This document shows positions 60,631 to 64,000 of a stretch of 64,000 nucleotides of DNA, piece after piece. A program made the position numbers and the translations under genes. Positions within the stretch are counted from its first letter, which is position 1, and every line of letters starts with the position of its first letter. This stretch comes from Myoxocephalus aenaeus. Lineage: Eukaryota > Chordata > Actinopteri > Perciformes > Cottidae. The notes beneath the pieces are model-generated. The model was not told where the DNA came from and made no database searches. It saw only the letters and a list, made by a program, of their open reading frames with translations. The stretch spans positions 1,344,501 to 1,408,500 of the forward strand of contig JBAMJR010000051.1 of the NCBI GenBank assembly GCA_038501785.1. The letters are read 5' to 3'.

Positions 60631-63089
60631 ACATCGCAAAGGGAGTTTGGCAACGGCATAGGTTCTGTTGCTGACTTCCAACGTACCGAGCGCATTGCCG
60701 GTTGCGGAGACGTCGGCAATACGTTTCATCACGTCGTCATGGAATCAGGATCACCAAGCGCCCCGCCAATCCAGCGTCGCCGCCGCATGTATGAAGCGTG
60801 TCGAGTGCAGTGTACACATCTGATACTCGGCTCGTACATTGTCACTCTGTGCTAAAATTATTCTAACGGAATACCCCGTGGTGATTTGTGGGAAAGAAAA
60901 GAGCATGAATAAGTAAACAACATAAAGCGATGAGAAGCTTCAAAGGCGACGGGACAATCACAGCAAACAAGATCCTGGAAGCCAATGAATGAGTTTGTCT
61001 CTGTTTGTGACAGCGACTCAGGGGTGTAAACAGAGGAATTAGCTCACACCTCCGGAGTCTCGACACATCACACAGCCATAATTGAATTAAGTCTGTCGGG
61101 TCGTTGCTGAACTGTAGACGCTACCAACGGAAATCGAGACGCATTCGGCCACGAAGATCACCTCTGTGAATGCCGCTAAAGTTTTCATTTCATCAACAAC
61201 AAAAAATGGTAATTGCTGGAAAAATTTGAATCCTGAAAAACGAGCTGAAGTGGCATCTATGTTTAGCAGCCGGCGCTAGATGCTAATTTCTGTGCTTCCT
61301 CATTACGGACAAGGATTTCTTCATGGGAGAGAAGAGAGGAAAAAAGCCGTATTGCTGCATATTTATTCAGCATAATGGTCATATGATAATGCTGCCTATT
61401 CTAGTGGGAGAAGCCACGATTTTCACCCCACCATCCCTCAGCATAACACACCTATCAGCTCATGGACACACATTTGAAAAGCACTCCCAGCAGTCCCTGT
61501 ATCTTGGCTCCATGACCATTCCTGTCAGGGTTTTCCCTTTGACTGAACAAATGCATCAGCTTGTGTCATGAGACCCACATCCCTCGCAGCCAATAAGGAG
61601 CACCAGCAGCGCAAGTGCTCCAGGAGATGTGGAAGGAAAATTGGAATCTTGACAATTGTGATTGACATGCGTATTTGTCCCAAAGGTAGTCTTATTTGCC
61701 GAGATTTAAAAGACGTCTGTAAACCCACATTCTGCCGAACAGAGTGATTGTTCCTCCAGACTCGAAGCACATCGCGGCAATTCTGTTGCATGCAAATAAT
61801 CATTTGGGAGGGATGAATCTCTTTGAGCATAAAATGACTTTCAGCTGAGCTTATACTTTATTTTTGGGTCTGAAATAAATAATTCAACAAGCTATGTCTT
61901 TCATTTTTAGACAATCTGTCCATGTCGTGGAACAAAAACGCACGCCTTGGTCCTCCCCTTCTATCACTGCGACAACGGAGGAGAAGGCTGCCCTGAATTT
62001 TATCAGGCTCTTTTGATGGACACAAAAATAAAGTGGATATGAGCCTTGATGGTGAACCATAACCCACGGCCACTTCATAGCAATGGAAGGGGAAAAAACT
62101 GTGAATTAAATTCAAACCATCAGTGAAATAGACTTCCACTTGAAAGTGTCGGAGTGTAGCTCCAGCAGGACAGGAGAAAGAGATGAATGGCTGCGCGAGA
62201 GAGGAGGGATGCACATGAATTCTGAACAGGACCAAAGGCAGGATGAAATTGGCTATACCCATTAACTTCTCGAGGTATTTTTTTTCTTCTTCTCCATATG
62301 CAAAAAGGATGGAGCATAATTCCCAAGTGACAATACAGATTGCTACAATAAGATCAAACCAATCTGTAATCCTGGTATGGAAGAAAGGAGAGAAAAAAGG
62401 AAAAGTCTATTCAACCAAAACAAAACTAATGAAAGGAAGAAGCTCCTGAAAGGTAATTCAGCGCTGTGCTCCGTGTTGATCCACCGCATTAGGATATTGT
62501 AGGATACAGAATTATGAAACCTGGAGAACAGCGTAATGGCGGCACTAATTAGCGGTGCTGAAGTTGTGGCTGTACTACACCGTCTTACAAGAGTTCAAAT
62601 CATTTAAAACCTGATGATGTTGATACTTTTATAAAAAGAAAATGAAAGCTGATTCTAGGACAACCCTGTATTATTATTTTTTGCCTGAATAAGTACAAAA
62701 TAGAAGAAGCTTTTAATAAGTGGCATATAGTTCATACTGCACATGTCTGCAAAACGTTGAGTAATGATCCAAGTCATTGGTTTTCTTTCATTTTCCACTC
62801 ACCGACCACTATGGAGCAGGATTTGGCCTCGGTTAGATTAAATCACGAGACTCAACGCGTTTACTTTTGCAATATTTACAAGGCTTTCTTGTAATGGGGA
62901 TATTGACACCAATTCTTACTCTTTACACTCGGGGGGGACTTACAAAGACTGGATTGCAGCCGCTATAGAGAGACGCTATATGTTTGGCAGTATGAGTACA
63001 TTTCACGCTTTGCGGGTGATTTGAGAATTACAGTTTATTTTTGTTTAGCAACCACAAAAAGATGATATGTTGTGTCTACCATTGTTTTT
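60631..63089. other. unique non-coding sequence
   Basis: No gene or repeat recognised. The stretch 61320-61760 is repeat-free and even in composition; whether it is conserved cannot be told. Confidence 0.5.
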
Positions 63090-63250
63090 GCACAGAGTAA
63101 AACAAAGAGGCAGGTTGTATTTCCGGAGACAGGCTAGCAGTTTCCCTCCGTTTCCAGTCTTTATGCTATGCTATGCTAAGCTAAGCTAACCAGCCGCCGG
63201 CAGTAGCTGTATGACGACCTAGCAAACCTGATCTTGTCATGTAACTCTTC
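63090..63250 (+). repeat. dispersed teleost repeat with GCTAA tandem
   Basis: Contains TTTCCGGAGACAGGCTAGCA, then TTTCCAGTCTTTATGC, then alternating GCTAT and GCTAA units (63164-63190) and CCAGCCGCCGGC. This is a widespread fish repeat phrase; its class is not known to me. Confidence 0.6.
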
Positions 63251-63907
63251 GCAGGAAAGCTAATTAAATGTATTTCCTTAAATGTTGAACTATTAATTTA
63301 ATTCAGGCCAAAAGTCTGGGAGAGAAACTATAAAATACATTTCATGTATAAGTACATAAAACAAATTATATCTGTGATGTGGAGCAGTCAAACATAATCC
63401 TCAACAGACTTTCAGAAGCCAGGATAATGTTGTTTATAAAATTATCAACCAGGTTTCTTGTATCCATTAATATTATTAAAACTATAAGAGAAACAATTGG
63501 TCTGGTCTAGTGTGCACGTAGAGTTGACAGACTGTATATTGATGGCATTATACTGAGAGAAAAAACTACTTAAAAACAATCATAAATATTCTGAAACGTT
63601 ATGAATGACGTCAGGCCTGGAGCGCCGCCACGTCTAGAAAAGGCCACGCACATGAACAACATTGGACCAATTTCAACTGAATACATGATCATACCTGCCA
63701 TAAATGATTCTCATAACGATCACATGCACACTTTTCCACACAAGAGTCTATTAACAATGTCACTGGAATTACATTGAGTGTAAAATATGTGGATATGCAG
63801 TTCTGCACTCCAGCATTACCCTTCACAATCAGCTGCATGTTGGATAATTACTGAGGAGTGCCGACAATAACATCACTGCTCAGCTCCTGGAGAGACGACT
63901 TCATGAT
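63251..63907. other. unique non-coding sequence
   Basis: No gene or repeat recognised. Confidence 0.5.
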
Positions 63908-64000
63908 TACATTACATTTCATTTAGCTGACGCTTTTATCCAAAGCGACTTACATTTTTGCTCTATACACCGTAGACACAGCAACGGGGAACAATTAGGG
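63908..64000 (+). repeat. dispersed teleost repeat, cut by the window end
   Basis: Contains CATTTAGCTGACGCTTTTAT, then CCAAAGCGACTTACA, a phrase that is very common in teleost genomes, followed by a GTAGACACAGCAACGGGGAA block. The copy continues beyond the window. I recognise the repeat but cannot assign its class with certainty. Confidence 0.75.

Noticed and set aside
61858..62262. 134-codon open frame on the minus strand
   Set aside because: No recognisable motif; overlaps other chance frames on both strands.
1..64000. tRNA, rRNA or snRNA genes
   Set aside because: Scanning by eye for B-box-like GGTTCGAATCC and other conserved cores gave no candidate with a plausible cloverleaf; a covariance-model search would be decisive.

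Overview
This window looks like euchromatic, non-coding DNA of a ray-finned fish, most likely a percomorph teleost. The grounds are long CA/GT, CT and TA microsatellites, L2-type LINE tails with a short tandem tail, hAT and Tc1-type relics, a Gypsy-sized solo LTR and several short dispersed repeats that I recognise from teleost genomes. Nothing suggests a prokaryote or virus. The organism assignment is inference from repeat content, not from a host gene.

I found no convincing host exon, RNA gene, CRISPR array or operon. Open frames are short (longest 193 codons), on both strands, and look random in composition. The only recognisable protein signals belong to mobile elements: an L2-like reverse-transcriptase C-terminus (52426-52959), a second L2-like C-terminal tail (47808-47990), a Tc1-like transposase C-terminus (about 17440-17680) and an hAT transposase C-terminal motif (33070-33198). 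The window is best read as an intergenic desert or the inside of a very large intron.

Layout. 1-14992: mostly unique sequence with a CA tract, a perfect 22-bp hairpin (5168-5215), a triple CCAAT-containing tandem (6983-7041), a short TTAGGG run and a long TA tract. 14993-21900: first foldback MITE (15501-15803), Tc1 remnant, a diverged dispersed repeat, a CT tract. 21900-31300: largely unique, with microsatellites. 31300-36230: repeat-rich, with an hAT-like element (32634-33821) split by a second hAT element (32852-33477), both with intact 8-bp target duplications, then an LTR-like segment (34598-35066). 36230-47800: mostly unique, with several old repeat copies. 47800-54490: the densest mobile-element block: L2 tail, an hAT-like MITE (49736-50218), a relative of it split by an L2 fragment, a solo LTR (53483-54100) and the second foldback MITE (54175-54487). 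54490-64000: mostly unique, with candidate regulatory sequence (three TAATCC sites near 60548-60630) and three dispersed teleost repeats, the last running off the window end.

No genes work together here. What can be read is a history of insertions: some elements can be ordered in time because one lies inside another. No previously undescribed biological system is evident. The best leads are the nested hAT pair, the two MITE copies whose left and right ends differ in the same way, and the homeodomain-site cluster.
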